Assembly (NCBI GenBank): GCA_018716085.1
Contig: DVKK01000004.1
Coordinates: 1-62,134 of the forward strand
Length of the DNA: 62,134 nucleotides
Source: Candidatus Ornithoclostridium excrementipullorum
GTDB taxonomy: Bacteria > Bacillota > Clostridia > Christensenellales > UBA3700
Reading direction: 5' to 3'
Under the pieces are notes generated by a model. That model saw nothing but the letters and a program-made list of their open reading frames with translations. It was not told the DNA's origin and did no database searches. This document shows, piece by piece, positions 28,133 through 37,184 of the stretch; position 1 is the stretch's first letter; each line of letters opens with the position of its first letter. The translations under genes and the position numbers were made by a program.

Positions 28133-28993
28133 CTACGATCTCGCAAATTCGGGAATATACGCCTCGTCGGCGCTCGAGCTCTCCTGTACGTACACGTTGG
28201 CAAAGCCCAGTCTGACAGCATGAGCGACGGCGGCTTTGTATTCCAACGGTCTGAGCCTGCGGTTTATCTCGGGATATTCCGCCGCCCTGCCGTAAGGTAC
28301 GTACTGCGACATCAAAGACAGAATATCCGTCCCGTCCGTGATCTCCGCTAAGGCGTCGAGCACTCCGAACGTATTGCGCACAGCCCCCGGCAATACGAGA
28401 TGCCGTACCAACAGCCCCTTTTTGATCTTCCCGTTTTCGACCACGGTCGTGCCGACCTGTTTTTTCATTGCGGCGATCGCGGCTTTCGCCACCTCGGGAT
28501 AATCGGGAGCGTTGCTGTACGCGGCAGCCGCTGCGGGATCGGAATATTTGAAATCGGGCATATACACGTCTATGAGTCCGTCGAGCGCCGCTATCTGACG
28601 CTCCGATTCGTATCCGCCGCAGTTCCAGACCGTGGGGACCGACGGACGGTACCTGCGCAGTAACGCCGCCACCTTTTCCGCATAATGACTGCCCGTCACG
28701 AACTCTATGTTTTCCGCGCCTTCGTCTTCGAGCTTTTTTATCGTATCTATGAGCCCGTCTTCCGTTACGGGATACCCCTCTCCGCGACTCAGTCCGTAAT
28801 TCTGACAGTAAACGCACCCCAACTGACAGCCCGCAAAAAAAACCGCGCCGCTCTTACCGTTCGGAGCCAGCACCGGTTCTTCCCAAAAATGCAAGGCTGC
28901 GCGCCCTATGACGAAACCGTCCGGCGCGCCGCAATATCCCCTGCCCTTGCTTCTGTCAGCCCCGCACGCACGGGGGCACAACGTGCACTTCAC
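28133..28993 (-). CDS. Radical SAM protein of the PflA-like/COG1313 type
   Basis: 286 aa if it starts at GTG 28991-28993, which overlaps the upstream stop as GTGA; the frame is open further but the family begins at 'KCTLCPRACGADR'. A first Cys cluster 'CTLCPRACG...GYCGA' is followed by the SAM cluster CxxxCxxC in 'GCQLGCVYCQN'. Related to pyruvate formate-lyase activators, but substrates of this subgroup are unknown. Third gene of the TetR-phosphoesterase operon. Confidence 0.87.
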   Translation of the reverse strand: MKCTLCPRACGADRSKGRGYCGAPDGFVIGRAALHFWEEPVLAPNGKSGAVFFAGCQLGCVYCQNYGLSRGEGYPVTEDGLIDTIKKLEDEGAENIEFVTGSHYAEKVAALLRRYRPSVPTVWNCGGYESERQIAALDGLIDVYMPDFKYSDPAAAAAYSNAPDYPEVAKAAIAAMKKQVGTTVVENGKIKKGLLVRHLVLPGAVRNTFGVLDALAEITDGTDILSLMSQYVPYGRAAEYPEINRRLRPLEYKAAVAHAVRLGFANVYVQESSSADEAYIPEFARS

Positions 28994-30078
28994 TTGCGCT
29001 TGGGCTTGATGTCGTTGATATAGCAGTGTTCGGTCTTGACCGTACCGTCGGAAGCCACGCGCAGCACCGTGCCGCCGTTCATCATACCGTCGTCCTGCCA
29101 GTAGCATCTGTCGCCCGTTTTGAGAGCGTAGGTAAGCCTGACTCCCTGGTACAGCACCGAAGAATCGTTGATGTGGTCGTGACCGCAGACCACGTCGAAA
29201 GTGCTTCCCTCCGCCTTGATCACATCGAAAAATCCGCTGTCCACCGGCGCGCTGTTGACGCGTTCGTTGTTCACTCCGAAACCTACCTCTGGAGAAAAAC
29301 CGCTCTTCTTATATTCCGCATATGCGGTTTTGTACTGCGGCAGAGGTATGTGCATCATGACGGTGGATCTCGGTTTGACGCCTCCGTTCTCGGCGGCGAT
29401 GCCGTGCAGGTTCCATCTGTACCAACCTATCTGCGCAGGTTGTACGAAATCGTATTTGATCTTATCTATATCCGGATAATATCTGTACGCTCCCGAGTCG
29501 AGCATGAACAGCGTATGGACGATCCTGTCGCCCTCCTTGACGTTGACGACGTAATTGCCCACGCCGCCGATATTGCCGGGACCTTTGGAAAATATGCAGT
29601 TGCGGGACAAGACGAACCTGTCCGCGATCCAATTACGGTCGCAGTTTCCGTCCGCGTCGTGATTGCCGAAAACGGGCGCCCACGGCACGCGGTATTTGTC
29701 CATATGCAGGATAAACCGCATCACGGAACGCCTCGTGAACGGAAGCGCCCACACCACGTCGCCCGTTACCGTGATGAGATCGGGACGAACGCGCTTTACC
29801 AATTCGTCCATCGTCTTATAAGTGAAGTCCGCCCTGCCTATATCGAGTACGTCGTTGAACTGCACGTCGGTAAAGTTGAGCACGACGAAATCCCTGTCGG
29901 GATCTTTGTCCAGGGTGACGACCTTCTTGCCGTCGTAAGGCGTGGAAAGAGTCCAGTATTCGGTACTCTTGCTGCCTCTGAAAGAAGACCGTTCGATGAT
30001 GACCCACACGCATATGGCGATGACCACCGCGGCGACCGCCGCGCATATCGTGATTGCGATTATCGTCCCCGCTCCCAT
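28990..30078 (-). CDS. Membrane-anchored metallophosphoesterase
   Basis: 362 aa. N-terminal helix (about residues 5-28) then a calcineurin-like phosphoesterase domain with the ordered motifs 'FTDVQF', 'VTGDVVW', 'FGNHDADG', 'MMHIPL' and 'CGHDHIND', which bind two metals. Probably acts outside the membrane on an unknown phosphoester. Starts four bases behind the TetR stop and overlaps the radical SAM gene. Confidence 0.88.
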   Translation of the reverse strand: MGAGTIIAITICAAVAAVVIAICVWVIIERSSFRGSKSTEYWTLSTPYDGKKVVTLDKDPDRDFVVLNFTDVQFNDVLDIGRADFTYKTMDELVKRVRPDLITVTGDVVWALPFTRRSVMRFILHMDKYRVPWAPVFGNHDADGNCDRNWIADRFVLSRNCIFSKGPGNIGGVGNYVVNVKEGDRIVHTLFMLDSGAYRYYPDIDKIKYDFVQPAQIGWYRWNLHGIAAENGGVKPRSTVMMHIPLPQYKTAYAEYKKSGFSPEVGFGVNNERVNSAPVDSGFFDVIKAEGSTFDVVCGHDHINDSSVLYQGVRLTYALKTGDRCYWQDDGMMNGGTVLRVASDGTVKTEHCYINDIKPKRK

Positions 30079-30082
30079 GAGT

Positions 30083-30664
30083 TTATCTCACCTTTATCAC
30101 GTTGTCGAGCCCTTTGGCGATGACCTCCGCCAACTCGTGCGCGACCTGTTTCAGTCCTATCGAACGCTCGGAAACGTACCATTCCCTGTAAGCGTCGACC
30201 ACTCCGGACACAACGTACGTCAGCACGATGTCCGTGCCCGCCGAATCCTTCATAATCTGGTTAAACGTATCTTTCAGAGCCTGTTTGAACAGCTTTTTGA
30301 TCTTCTCGACCAGATTGTTGCTGATCGTACTGGAAAAGAGGAGTTTGTTGAAATCGTCATTCTCCCCGGACACGCCGTCGCTTATCGCGAGCAGCAGCGG
30401 ATACGGATCGAAAATGATCGCGTTGAAATCGAATTTACCTATTATCTTGCGGATATCGCCCAAAAGATCGTTTTCAACGTCTTCGAGCACGTCGTTGATA
30501 TCCGTATAATGGAGATAAAAGGTCTTTCTGTTGACGTCCGCTTTTTCGGCCAGTTCCTTGATGACAATACGGGACATATCCTGCGTGAGCACTATCTCTT
30601 TGAACGCGTTCTTGATAGCATTGCGCGATTTTACGCTTCTTTTGTCTTCTTTTCGCGTAGTCAT
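30083..30664 (-). CDS. TetR-family regulator
   Basis: 193 aa. N-terminal HTH 'RIVIKELAEKADVNRKTFYLHY' (in part 'IKELAEKADVNRKTFYLHY'). The C-terminal domain resembles the DhaS-like TetR subgroup. GAGGAGG upstream. Leads an operon with a metallophosphoesterase and a radical SAM protein; its ligand is unknown. Confidence 0.86.
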   Translation of the reverse strand: MTTRKEDKRSVKSRNAIKNAFKEIVLTQDMSRIVIKELAEKADVNRKTFYLHYTDINDVLEDVENDLLGDIRKIIGKFDFNAIIFDPYPLLLAISDGVSGENDDFNKLLFSSTISNNLVEKIKKLFKQALKDTFNQIMKDSAGTDIVLTYVVSGVVDAYREWYVSERSIGLKQVAHELAEVIAKGLDNVIKVR

Positions 30665-30687
30665 TATTCCTCCTCGATCCCATAAAT

Positions 30688-30716
30688 ATAATAATACACA
30701 TCGCGTGAAATATCAA
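30688..30716 (-). promoter_or_regulatory. Promoter of the TetR-phosphoesterase operon
   Basis: Minus-strand TTGATA (30711-30716), 17 bases, TATTAT (30688-30693), 23 bases before the ATG. Confidence 0.7.
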
Positions 30717-30833
30717 GATTTTTCCCCGCATACGCGAGAGATTTTGGGCGGCTTTTCGGTAAATTTTTCGTAAAACGGCAGATGCGGGTCAAACGGCGCT
30801 TCCCTTTATATCCCGCAAAGCGCTCCGACAGCG

Positions 30834-30867
30834 CAAAAAAACGGCGGCGCGACAAAGCCGCGCCGCG
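30834..30867 (-). terminator. Terminator of the lipoprotein gene
   Basis: Minus-strand stem CGGCGCG-GCTTTGT-CGCGCCG followed by CCGTTTTTTT, about 30 bases after the stop. Confidence 0.85.
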
Positions 30868-30895
30868 TTAACGCACCAAACAGTCGTTATCGCGC

Positions 30896-31807
30896 TCACG
30901 CCAGATTGAGCAGATCCTCAGCGTCTATCTCGTAGCCCTCGTACGAATAAGTGCTGTAACAGGTCTGTTCGCACGACACGGGCAAAGGTATCGTGGAATG
31001 CGTACCCTCGTATTTTTCGTTGCGCCGCCACGCGACGAATTTGTACTGCCCGTCTATCTCTTTTATCGCGAAGTCGATCGTCGTATCCTCTATCGAGAAA
31101 CCTTCGTCCTTGGCTCCCGTATTGGCGAGAAACTCGTCCTTTGCAGCCTTGTGGACGGTGTCCATCATTTCCGTCGAACAGTCCAGCGTCATAGTGCAGT
31201 AATACGTGCCGTCGATAAGGAACACTCCGTCGTTGTGCGCGTCGGACAGATATTCTCTGCTCGAGAAGTCGTACGTCGTCAGATGCTCCGTCAAAGTGCG
31301 GTTCTGGGCGTCGACGTCGCCGCCGTACGGGACGAACTCTCCCCACTCCGACGCAACGGGCAATCCGCTTGCCTCGTCTATGCTTATGTCGGAGCCGTCG
31401 GTATTTTCGAGTTCCCACGCGCTCTGTCCGTCGAAATAATAGCGTATAGCCTTCGTTCCGCCGTCCATGCCCGTGCCGAGTATCACTTCCTGGGAATATA
31501 TCTCGTCGCCGCTCACCTTGCGGATCATATTCGTCTGCCTCGTCGCCACGGACGCGCCCGTCATCCTCGCCGTAAAGGCAAACCTCTCGCGTCTTACGTA
31601 ACCGTCGTCGGCGCACCAGTTGGCGTACGCCTCCATGATTAGATCGTAGGCGCTCATGCCTTCTACGAGATATTGCTCGTCGGTAGTGCCGAGATTGGGA
31701 TCGGTCTCTCCTATCTCCGCGGTGTCGCAGCCGACAAGTCCGAAGACGGCAGTCGTCATCACCGCCGCCGCGAGCACTGCCGTAAATATCCTGAGTGTTT
31801 TCTTCAT
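30896..31807 (-). CDS. Lipoprotein of unknown function
   Basis: 303 aa. Signal peptide with lipobox 'FGLVGC' (lipidated Cys27), then an acidic linker and a beta-rich domain ('DGYVRRERFAFTARMTG', 'YYFDGQSAWELEN'). GGAGGG upstream of the ATG. Distant resemblance to the exported protein at 27 kb. Preceded by a weak TTGACG-N18-CAAAAT promoter (31833-31862) and, farther up, a Rex-like 18-mer. Confidence 0.83.
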   Translation of the reverse strand: MKKTLRIFTAVLAAAVMTTAVFGLVGCDTAEIGETDPNLGTTDEQYLVEGMSAYDLIMEAYANWCADDGYVRRERFAFTARMTGASVATRQTNMIRKVSGDEIYSQEVILGTGMDGGTKAIRYYFDGQSAWELENTDGSDISIDEASGLPVASEWGEFVPYGGDVDAQNRTLTEHLTTYDFSSREYLSDAHNDGVFLIDGTYYCTMTLDCSTEMMDTVHKAAKDEFLANTGAKDEGFSIEDTTIDFAIKEIDGQYKFVAWRRNEKYEGTHSTIPLPVSCEQTCYSTYSYEGYEIDAEDLLNLA

Positions 31808-31887
31808 AATCCCTCCGTATGCTTCTACGGATATTTTGTCACACCGAGCGCGCGCCCGTCAAATCAAAATGGGAAGATTAAGCGACT

Positions 31888-31905
31888 TTACGAAATTTTT
31901 AACAA
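31888..31905. promoter_or_regulatory. Rex-like site upstream of the lipoprotein gene
   Basis: TTACGAAATTTTTAACAA differs at two of 18 positions from a Rex-type TTGTGAAATTTTTAACAA. It lies 26 bases upstream of the lipoprotein -35 box. The rest of 31808-32011 holds no gene. Confidence 0.4.
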
Positions 31906-32011
31906 AACTTTACGCATTCCGGACAAATTGCCGACGCGGCGAGTTTTCCCGACACGTATGCGGAAAACGGCTTTTCCCGTCTACCGTCCGATCTTCCCGC
32001 TTCGCGCGGCG

Positions 32012-32045
32012 AAAAGGCGCCGGACAAACCGTCCGGCGCCTTTTT
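32012..32045 (-). terminator. Bidirectional-looking terminator after adhE
   Basis: GGCGCCGGAC-AAACC-GTCCGGCGCC with A-run before and T-run after, so it has the right shape on both strands; 130 bases after the adhE stop. Confidence 0.85.
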
Positions 32046-32176
32046 CAGAAGGGGGTTATTGGAAATGAAGCATCTTTGCAATGCTCTCTTGCCTGTGATG
32101 CGCCGCGCGATACGACCGCTCTGCCGTATCGGCGCGTCGGAGCCCGCACGCGGCAACGCCGCGGCGGACGTTACGG

Positions 32177-34783
32177 TCACTTCTTCTCGTTCGTGCCGTA
32201 ATATGCGTTGAGATACATCTGTTTGATCTCGCTCATGAGCGGATATCTCGGGTTCGCACCGGTGCACTGATCGTCGAAAGCGTCTTCGACCATGCTGTCG
32301 AGCTTTTCGAGGAAGACCTTTTCGTCAACGCCAGCGTCCTTTATCGTCTTGGGCAATCCGATCTCGTCTTTGAGCTCGTCGATCTTCTTGATGAGTTTCT
32401 CGACCTTTTCCTCGTCGGTCTTGCCGGTGATACCGATGAAAGACGCGACTTCGGCGTATCTTCTCGCGCAGTCGGGATATTTGTACTGCGGGAACGTGCC
32501 CATCTTGACGGGAGCTTTCGCCATATTGAAGCGGATGACTTCGTCGATCATGAGCGCGTTGGCGACGCCGTGCGCGAGGTGGTGATAAGAACCGAGCTTA
32601 TGAGCCATCGAATGGCACACGCCGAGGAACGCGTTTGCGAAAGCCATACCCGCCATACAGGACGCGTTCGCCATCTCTTCTCTTGCTATCGCGTCGTGTC
32701 CGCCGAGTTTGTACGCCCTGGGCAGATATTCGAAGATGAGTTTGCACGCGTTCATGGCTATGCCGTTCGTGAAATCCGTCGCCATCATGGAAGCGATCGC
32801 TTCGAGCGCATGGGTCAGCGCGTCGATACCGGAAGCCGCGGTCAATCCCTTGGGGATGTTCATCATCATATCCGCGTCGATGATCGCCATATCGGGCATG
32901 AGCTCGTAGTCCGCGAGAGGATACTTCGTGCCCGTCGTCTGATCGGTGATGACCGCAAACGGCGTGACTTCGGAACCTGTACCCGCCGTGGTCGGTACCG
33001 CGATGAAGTAAGCCTTGTCGCCCATATGGGGGAAGGTGTAAACTCTCTTGCGGATATCCATGAATCTCATTGCGAGATCCTGGAAGTCAACTTCGGGATG
33101 TTCGTACAGCACCCACATGATCTTGCCCGCGTCCATAGCGGAACCGCCGCCGATAGCGATTATTACGTCGGGCTCGAACGCCGCCATCGCCTTTGCGCCT
33201 TCCTGGGCGCAGGCGAGCGTCGGATCGGGCGCTACGTTGAAGAACGTCGTATGCACGATGCCCATCTCGTCGAGACGGTCGGTGATCGCCTTGGTGAACC
33301 CGCTCTTGTAGAGGAAGGTATCGGTAACGATGAACGCCTTTTTCTTGTTCATCACTTGCTTCAATTCTTTGAGCGCGACGCCCATGCAACCTTTCTTGAA
33401 GTACACCTTTTCGGGTGCTCTGAACCACAGCATATTCTCTCTCCTTTCCGCAACCGTCTTGATATTGATAAGATGTTTTACGCCGACGTTTTCGCTGACG
33501 CTGTTACCGCCCCAGCTTCCGCATCCGAGCGTGAGCGAGGGAGCGAGCTTGAAGTTGTACAGGTCGCCGATGCCGCCCTGCGAAGAGGGAGTGTTGATGA
33601 GAATACGGCAGGTCTTCATCGCATTCTCGAATTTTTCCATTTTATCCTTGCCCGTTTCGGTGTTGACGTACAGCACGGAAGTGTGTCCCATACCGCCGTC
33701 CGCGATAAGTTTGGAAGCCTTGGCGATCGCGTCGTCGAAGTCCTCCGCCTTGTACATGGCAAGCACGGGAGAGAGTTTTTCGTGCGCGAATTCCTCGGAC
33801 AGCTCTACGCTCTCGACCTCGCCGACGAGGACTTTGCTGCCCTCGGGAGCTTTGACGCCCGCCATCTCCGCGATCCTGACCGCGGGCTGACCGACTATCT
33901 TGGCGTTGAGAGCGCCGTTGATGAGGATGGTCTTGCGGACCTTTTCGGTCTCGGCGGGGGTAAGGAAGTACGCGCCTCCCGCAGCCATCTCCTCTTTGAA
34001 CTGCTTATAAACGCCTTTGAGCACGACGACCGACTGCTCGGAAGCGCAGATCATGCCGTTGTCGAAAGTCTTGGAGTGAAGTATCGAAGCCGCGGCGGTC
34101 TTGATATCCGCGCTGTCGTCGATGATGGCGGGGGTGTTGCCCGCACCGACGCCGACCGCGGGCTTGCCGGAGCTGTAAGCCGCCTTGACCATGCCGGGTC
34201 CGCCGGTAGCGAGAATGAGATCCGCCTCTTTCATTATCATGCCGGAAAGCGGAACGGTAGGCTCGTCGATCCAGCCGATGATGCCCTCGGGCGCGCCCGC
34301 TTTGACCGCGGCTTCGAGGACTATCCTCGCCGCAGCGATAGTGGACTTCTTCGCTCTGGGGTGCGGAGAAATGATCAGACCGTTTCTCGTCTTGAGCGCG
34401 AGCAGCGACTTGAATATCGCCGTAGAGGTCGGGTTGGTCGTAGGTATGACCGCCGCGATCAGTCCGACGGGTTCGGCTATCTTTTTGAGACCGAATCCGG
34501 CGTCGTATTCGAGCACGCCGCAGGTCTTGGTATCCTTATAGGCGTTGTAGACGTACTCGGCGGCGTAGTGGTTCTTGATGACTTTATCTTCCACCACGCC
34601 CATGCCGGTCTCCTCGACCGCGAACTTGGCAAGGGGGATCCTCGCCTGATTGGCGGCGACTGCGGCGGCGAAGAATATCTTGTCCACCTGTTCCTGCGTG
34701 TAGGTCGCATACTTTGCCTGAGCCGCCTTTACTTCGGCGATCTTGTCGAGCAAGGTCTGCTCGTCGTTGACAAATTCTACCAT
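32177..34783 (-). CDS. adhE: Bifunctional acetaldehyde/alcohol dehydrogenase AdhE
   Basis: 868 aa. Residues 1 to about 440 are the CoA-acylating aldehyde dehydrogenase (catalytic Cys in 'DNGMICASEQSVV'); the rest is the iron alcohol dehydrogenase, with NAD-binding 'GGGSAMDAGK' and iron-binding histidines in 'GVCHSMAHKLGSYHHLAHG'. Turns acetyl-CoA to ethanol and re-oxidises two NADH, forming spirosomes in other bacteria. Weak AGGAGT-type site before the ATG (34781-34783). Two Rex-like operators flank its promoter, fitting NADH/NAD control. Confidence 0.97.
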   Translation of the reverse strand: MVEFVNDEQTLLDKIAEVKAAQAKYATYTQEQVDKIFFAAAVAANQARIPLAKFAVEETGMGVVEDKVIKNHYAAEYVYNAYKDTKTCGVLEYDAGFGLKKIAEPVGLIAAVIPTTNPTSTAIFKSLLALKTRNGLIISPHPRAKKSTIAAARIVLEAAVKAGAPEGIIGWIDEPTVPLSGMIMKEADLILATGGPGMVKAAYSSGKPAVGVGAGNTPAIIDDSADIKTAAASILHSKTFDNGMICASEQSVVVLKGVYKQFKEEMAAGGAYFLTPAETEKVRKTILINGALNAKIVGQPAVRIAEMAGVKAPEGSKVLVGEVESVELSEEFAHEKLSPVLAMYKAEDFDDAIAKASKLIADGGMGHTSVLYVNTETGKDKMEKFENAMKTCRILINTPSSQGGIGDLYNFKLAPSLTLGCGSWGGNSVSENVGVKHLINIKTVAERRENMLWFRAPEKVYFKKGCMGVALKELKQVMNKKKAFIVTDTFLYKSGFTKAITDRLDEMGIVHTTFFNVAPDPTLACAQEGAKAMAAFEPDVIIAIGGGSAMDAGKIMWVLYEHPEVDFQDLAMRFMDIRKRVYTFPHMGDKAYFIAVPTTAGTGSEVTPFAVITDQTTGTKYPLADYELMPDMAIIDADMMMNIPKGLTAASGIDALTHALEAIASMMATDFTNGIAMNACKLIFEYLPRAYKLGGHDAIAREEMANASCMAGMAFANAFLGVCHSMAHKLGSYHHLAHGVANALMIDEVIRFNMAKAPVKMGTFPQYKYPDCARRYAEVASFIGITGKTDEEKVEKLIKKIDELKDEIGLPKTIKDAGVDEKVFLEKLDSMVEDAFDDQCTGANPRYPLMSEIKQMYLNAYYGTNEKK

Positions 34784-34897
34784 TGTATATACTCCTTAAA
34801 AAATTTGTTCGTATCGCTGCGCGCGGTGCGTCCGCGCTCTTGCCCTTCTCTCTTTCCGAGGAAGGAATAAGCCGTAAATCCTTACGATTTTCGTCAA

Positions 34898-34915
34898 TCG
34901 TTAAAAAATTCACAA
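34898..34915. promoter_or_regulatory. Rex-like operator 1 of adhE
   Basis: TCGTTAAAAAATTCACAA, one mismatch to TTGTTAA-N4-TTCACAA. Begins 13 bases downstream of the -10 box. Confidence 0.7.
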
Positions 34916-34927
34916 CTTTCGCTATTT

Positions 34928-34956
34928 ATTATATTGACCGGCCGTCGTATTGTCAA
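34928..34956 (-). promoter_or_regulatory. Promoter of adhE
   Basis: Minus-strand TTGACA (34951-34956), 17 bases, TATAAT (34928-34933): full consensus. The leader is about 140 bases. Confidence 0.88.
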
Positions 34957-34974
34957 CCGAATTGCGGGGGTATT

Positions 34975-34992
34975 TTGATAAATTTTTAACAA
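34975..34992. promoter_or_regulatory. Rex-like operator 2 of adhE
   Basis: TTGATAAATTTTTAACAA, one mismatch to the palindromic TTGTTAA-N4-TTAACAA; centred about 30 bp upstream of the -35. Confidence 0.7.
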
Positions 34993-35369
34993 ATCTCGAA
35001 ATTTTTATCACACACCCGCGCCGTATAAGCGGCGGGCGGCTCTCTCGGATTTCTTTTCGCGCTTTCCATCGCAATTTCATTCTACCCGAGAGCAATCGGC
35101 TTTACAATACTTTTTGAAAATTTTCTGCGTTAATTTTTTAACGCGAAATGCCGAATTTTTAACAAAACAGGCGTTTTCAGGTTAAAATTTTGACGATCGG
35201 ATGATCCCGACGGCAACGGTTTGCGGGCGCCTGACTCGCGCTGACCGCAGGACGGCCTCGCGGCTGCATATGTTTTCGGTTTCGTTTTGCGATATCGCGC
35301 GGCGGCAAACACATAAAAACGACCGTTCAGCGGCGGACGCGGCGCGAAAACGACGACGTGCGGGGACTT
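34993..35369. other. Intergenic stretch, nothing defined
   Basis: About 380 bases between adhE regulatory sites and the NusG-domain-II gene. A half Rex-type site (AATTTTTAACAA, 35154-35165) is the only motif noticed; no supported gene or clear terminator. Confidence 0.4.
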
Positions 35370-35840
35370 TCACCCCGTAACCGGCGGCTGCACCGCCGTA
35401 TCCGCCGGCAGTATCTTGATCCTGTTCGGAACGCAGACGATGGAGCCGCCCGAATCGGTAAGCGCGGGCATATAGGTACAGTCTTCGGATACCGAACAGT
35501 CTGCGTCGGTCATTTTCACCGAGCGCGCTCCGATATCCACATAAAATACGTTCGTGCCGCGCTCGGTGGTCACAGTTACGGTAAGACCGCCTTCTCCCTC
35601 GGTCACGGAGACCGCGTCGGCAAAATTTTCTTCCACGGCGATCTCACCCGAACCGAGATCGCATCTCAGCACGCGCTCGTTATCGTAAAAGACCTCGAAA
35701 GCGTCGAGCGCTTCCCTCTCGGGCACGAGAAATACCGCCAACAGGACTGCCGCGATCAGCGCGACGGCGACGTAGACCAATATATCCCATTTGCGGAAAA
35801 AGCCGCTCTCCCGAGCGCGTGAAAATATCTTCGCGCTCAA
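35370..35840 (-). CDS. NusG domain II-containing membrane protein
   Basis: 156 aa starting at TTG 35838-35840, which overlaps the apbE stop and has GGAGG seven bases upstream. One membrane helix (about residues 20-40, 'ILVYVAVALIAAVLLAVF'), then a beta domain ending 'GGSIVCVPNRIKI', the signature of NusG-domain-II proteins. In many Bacillota such proteins sit beside ApbE and an energy-coupled transporter; a role with flavinylated electron-transfer proteins is inferred. The third usual partner is absent here. Confidence 0.83.
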   Translation of the reverse strand: MSAKIFSRARESGFFRKWDILVYVAVALIAAVLLAVFLVPEREALDAFEVFYDNERVLRCDLGSGEIAVEENFADAVSVTEGEGGLTVTVTTERGTNVFYVDIGARSVKMTDADCSVSEDCTYMPALTDSGGSIVCVPNRIKILPADTAVQPPVTG

Positions 35841-37033
35841 AATTCGACCTCCGTATAACCGCTGCCGATCAGTTCGCCGTCTACTTCGGTATAAACGTAT
35901 CTGCTTTTCCCGTCGTCGTATACGAATACCGCGTCGTAGCCGTCGAGTTTTTGCGCAAACGCGACCGCCGCGCCGTCCTCCGTGCCGAGAACGCACAGCG
36001 CGGTCGTATATGCGTCGCACAGAGCGGCGCTTCTGCCGAACACGCTCGCGGCGACTATCCCGGTATCGTACGGCACGCCGTCGGTGCCGATGATGTGAGA
36101 ATATCTGACTCCTTCGTAGTCGTAATAATTGCGGTAATTGCCGCTGGTGGAAACGCCCGTCCCGCTGCAATAATATCTGTAATAATGTCCGCCCGAGTAA
36201 GGATCGACCACGGACACGTCGAACTGTCCGTTATGCCCGTCCGTCATACGCGCGGCGTTGCGCAGCATCACAAGACTGCTGCCTCCTACCGACACGTATC
36301 CGAAGTGAAAGCCCGCCCGTTCCAAAGCCGCCGCCACCGCGTCCGCCGCCACGCCCTTGCCTATGCCGCCGAGCTCGAGTGAGAGAGAGTATTCTTTGCC
36401 GTTCACGGGCACGGATCCGTCCGCAGGTTTTACCGCGTAATATCTTCCGTCTTTCTCGTAAAGTTCGACGTCGGCGAAGCTCTCGGCAAGCCGCGCAAAA
36501 GCCGTCACGTATTCATCGTCGGGAAGCTGCGTATGCGGATCCTCTCTGTCGTAATCTTCGGTCGGCGTGTAGCTGCCGTTCAGAAATCTGTCCGTGAAGC
36601 CCCACAGATCGAGCGAACGTGCCGTGGCGGGGTTGAACGCACCGTTCGTGTCGGCATACACTTTCGTGCACATGACGAGCGTATCGTACGCGTATCCGTC
36701 TATCTCGACCGTCTCCCCGGGAGCGGCGGCGTTGAACCGCGCCACCGACCCGTCGGACGGGTCAGAATACGCGCTCAAAGACCTGTCCACCGCCTCCAGT
36801 TCGGGCAATATCTCTTCTCGCCAGAGAGTTTCCAATCTTTCGCGCTCGCTCGCGCCGTCCGTATAGACGGCAACGTACGTTTCGCAGCCGAAATACTCGT
36901 AGGTCGAAAGCGCTACGGGCGCGTAGCCGCTCACGTCTATCCCGTCGACTATATACGAACATCCCGCCGCGCAGACGATCGCGGCGGTTATCGCGGCGGC
37001 CGCCGCGGCTTTCAGGATCCTTTTCGCTCTCAT
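35837..37033 (-). CDS. apbE: FMN transferase ApbE lipoprotein
   Basis: 398 aa from ATG 37031-37033. Signal peptide with lipobox 'CAAGC' (about residue 25). ApbE attaches FMN to threonine of extracytoplasmic electron-transfer proteins. Family segments: 'DRSLSAYSDPSDGSVARFNA', 'NPATARSLDLWGF', 'ELGGIGKGVAADAV', 'GGSSLVM' and 'ASVFGRSAALCDAYTTAL'. No ribosome site; a -10 box ends seven bases before the ATG, so the mRNA is probably leaderless. No obvious flavinylated target (RnfG/NqrC) in the window. Confidence 0.92.
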   Translation of the reverse strand: MRAKRILKAAAAAAITAAIVCAAGCSYIVDGIDVSGYAPVALSTYEYFGCETYVAVYTDGASERERLETLWREEILPELEAVDRSLSAYSDPSDGSVARFNAAAPGETVEIDGYAYDTLVMCTKVYADTNGAFNPATARSLDLWGFTDRFLNGSYTPTEDYDREDPHTQLPDDEYVTAFARLAESFADVELYEKDGRYYAVKPADGSVPVNGKEYSLSLELGGIGKGVAADAVAAALERAGFHFGYVSVGGSSLVMLRNAARMTDGHNGQFDVSVVDPYSGGHYYRYYCSGTGVSTSGNYRNYYDYEGVRYSHIIGTDGVPYDTGIVAASVFGRSAALCDAYTTALCVLGTEDGAAVAFAQKLDGYDAVFVYDDGKSRYVYTEVDGELIGSGYTEVEF

Positions 37034-37040
37034 GCGTATA

Positions 37041-37069
37041 ATTATAGCAGAGTGCGCGCGCGAATACAA
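37041..37069 (-). promoter_or_regulatory. apbE promoter placed for a leaderless transcript
   Basis: Minus-strand TTGTAT (37064-37069), 17 bases, TATAAT (37041-37046), seven bases, ATG. Confidence 0.75.
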
Positions 37070-37184
37070 ATATAATATACCTCACACTCTCCCCCCTCCC
37101 GCTCCGTCCGACCGCATGCGGCAGCCCCGACTCTTCCGCCGTCGGCTTTGCGATAAAAAATTAACGGAGAAAGCGCCGTGACGA

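Noticed and set aside
32570..34870. 766-codon open frame on the plus strand over adhE
   Set aside because: Antisense shadow; adhE is certain and the frame has no recognisable domain.
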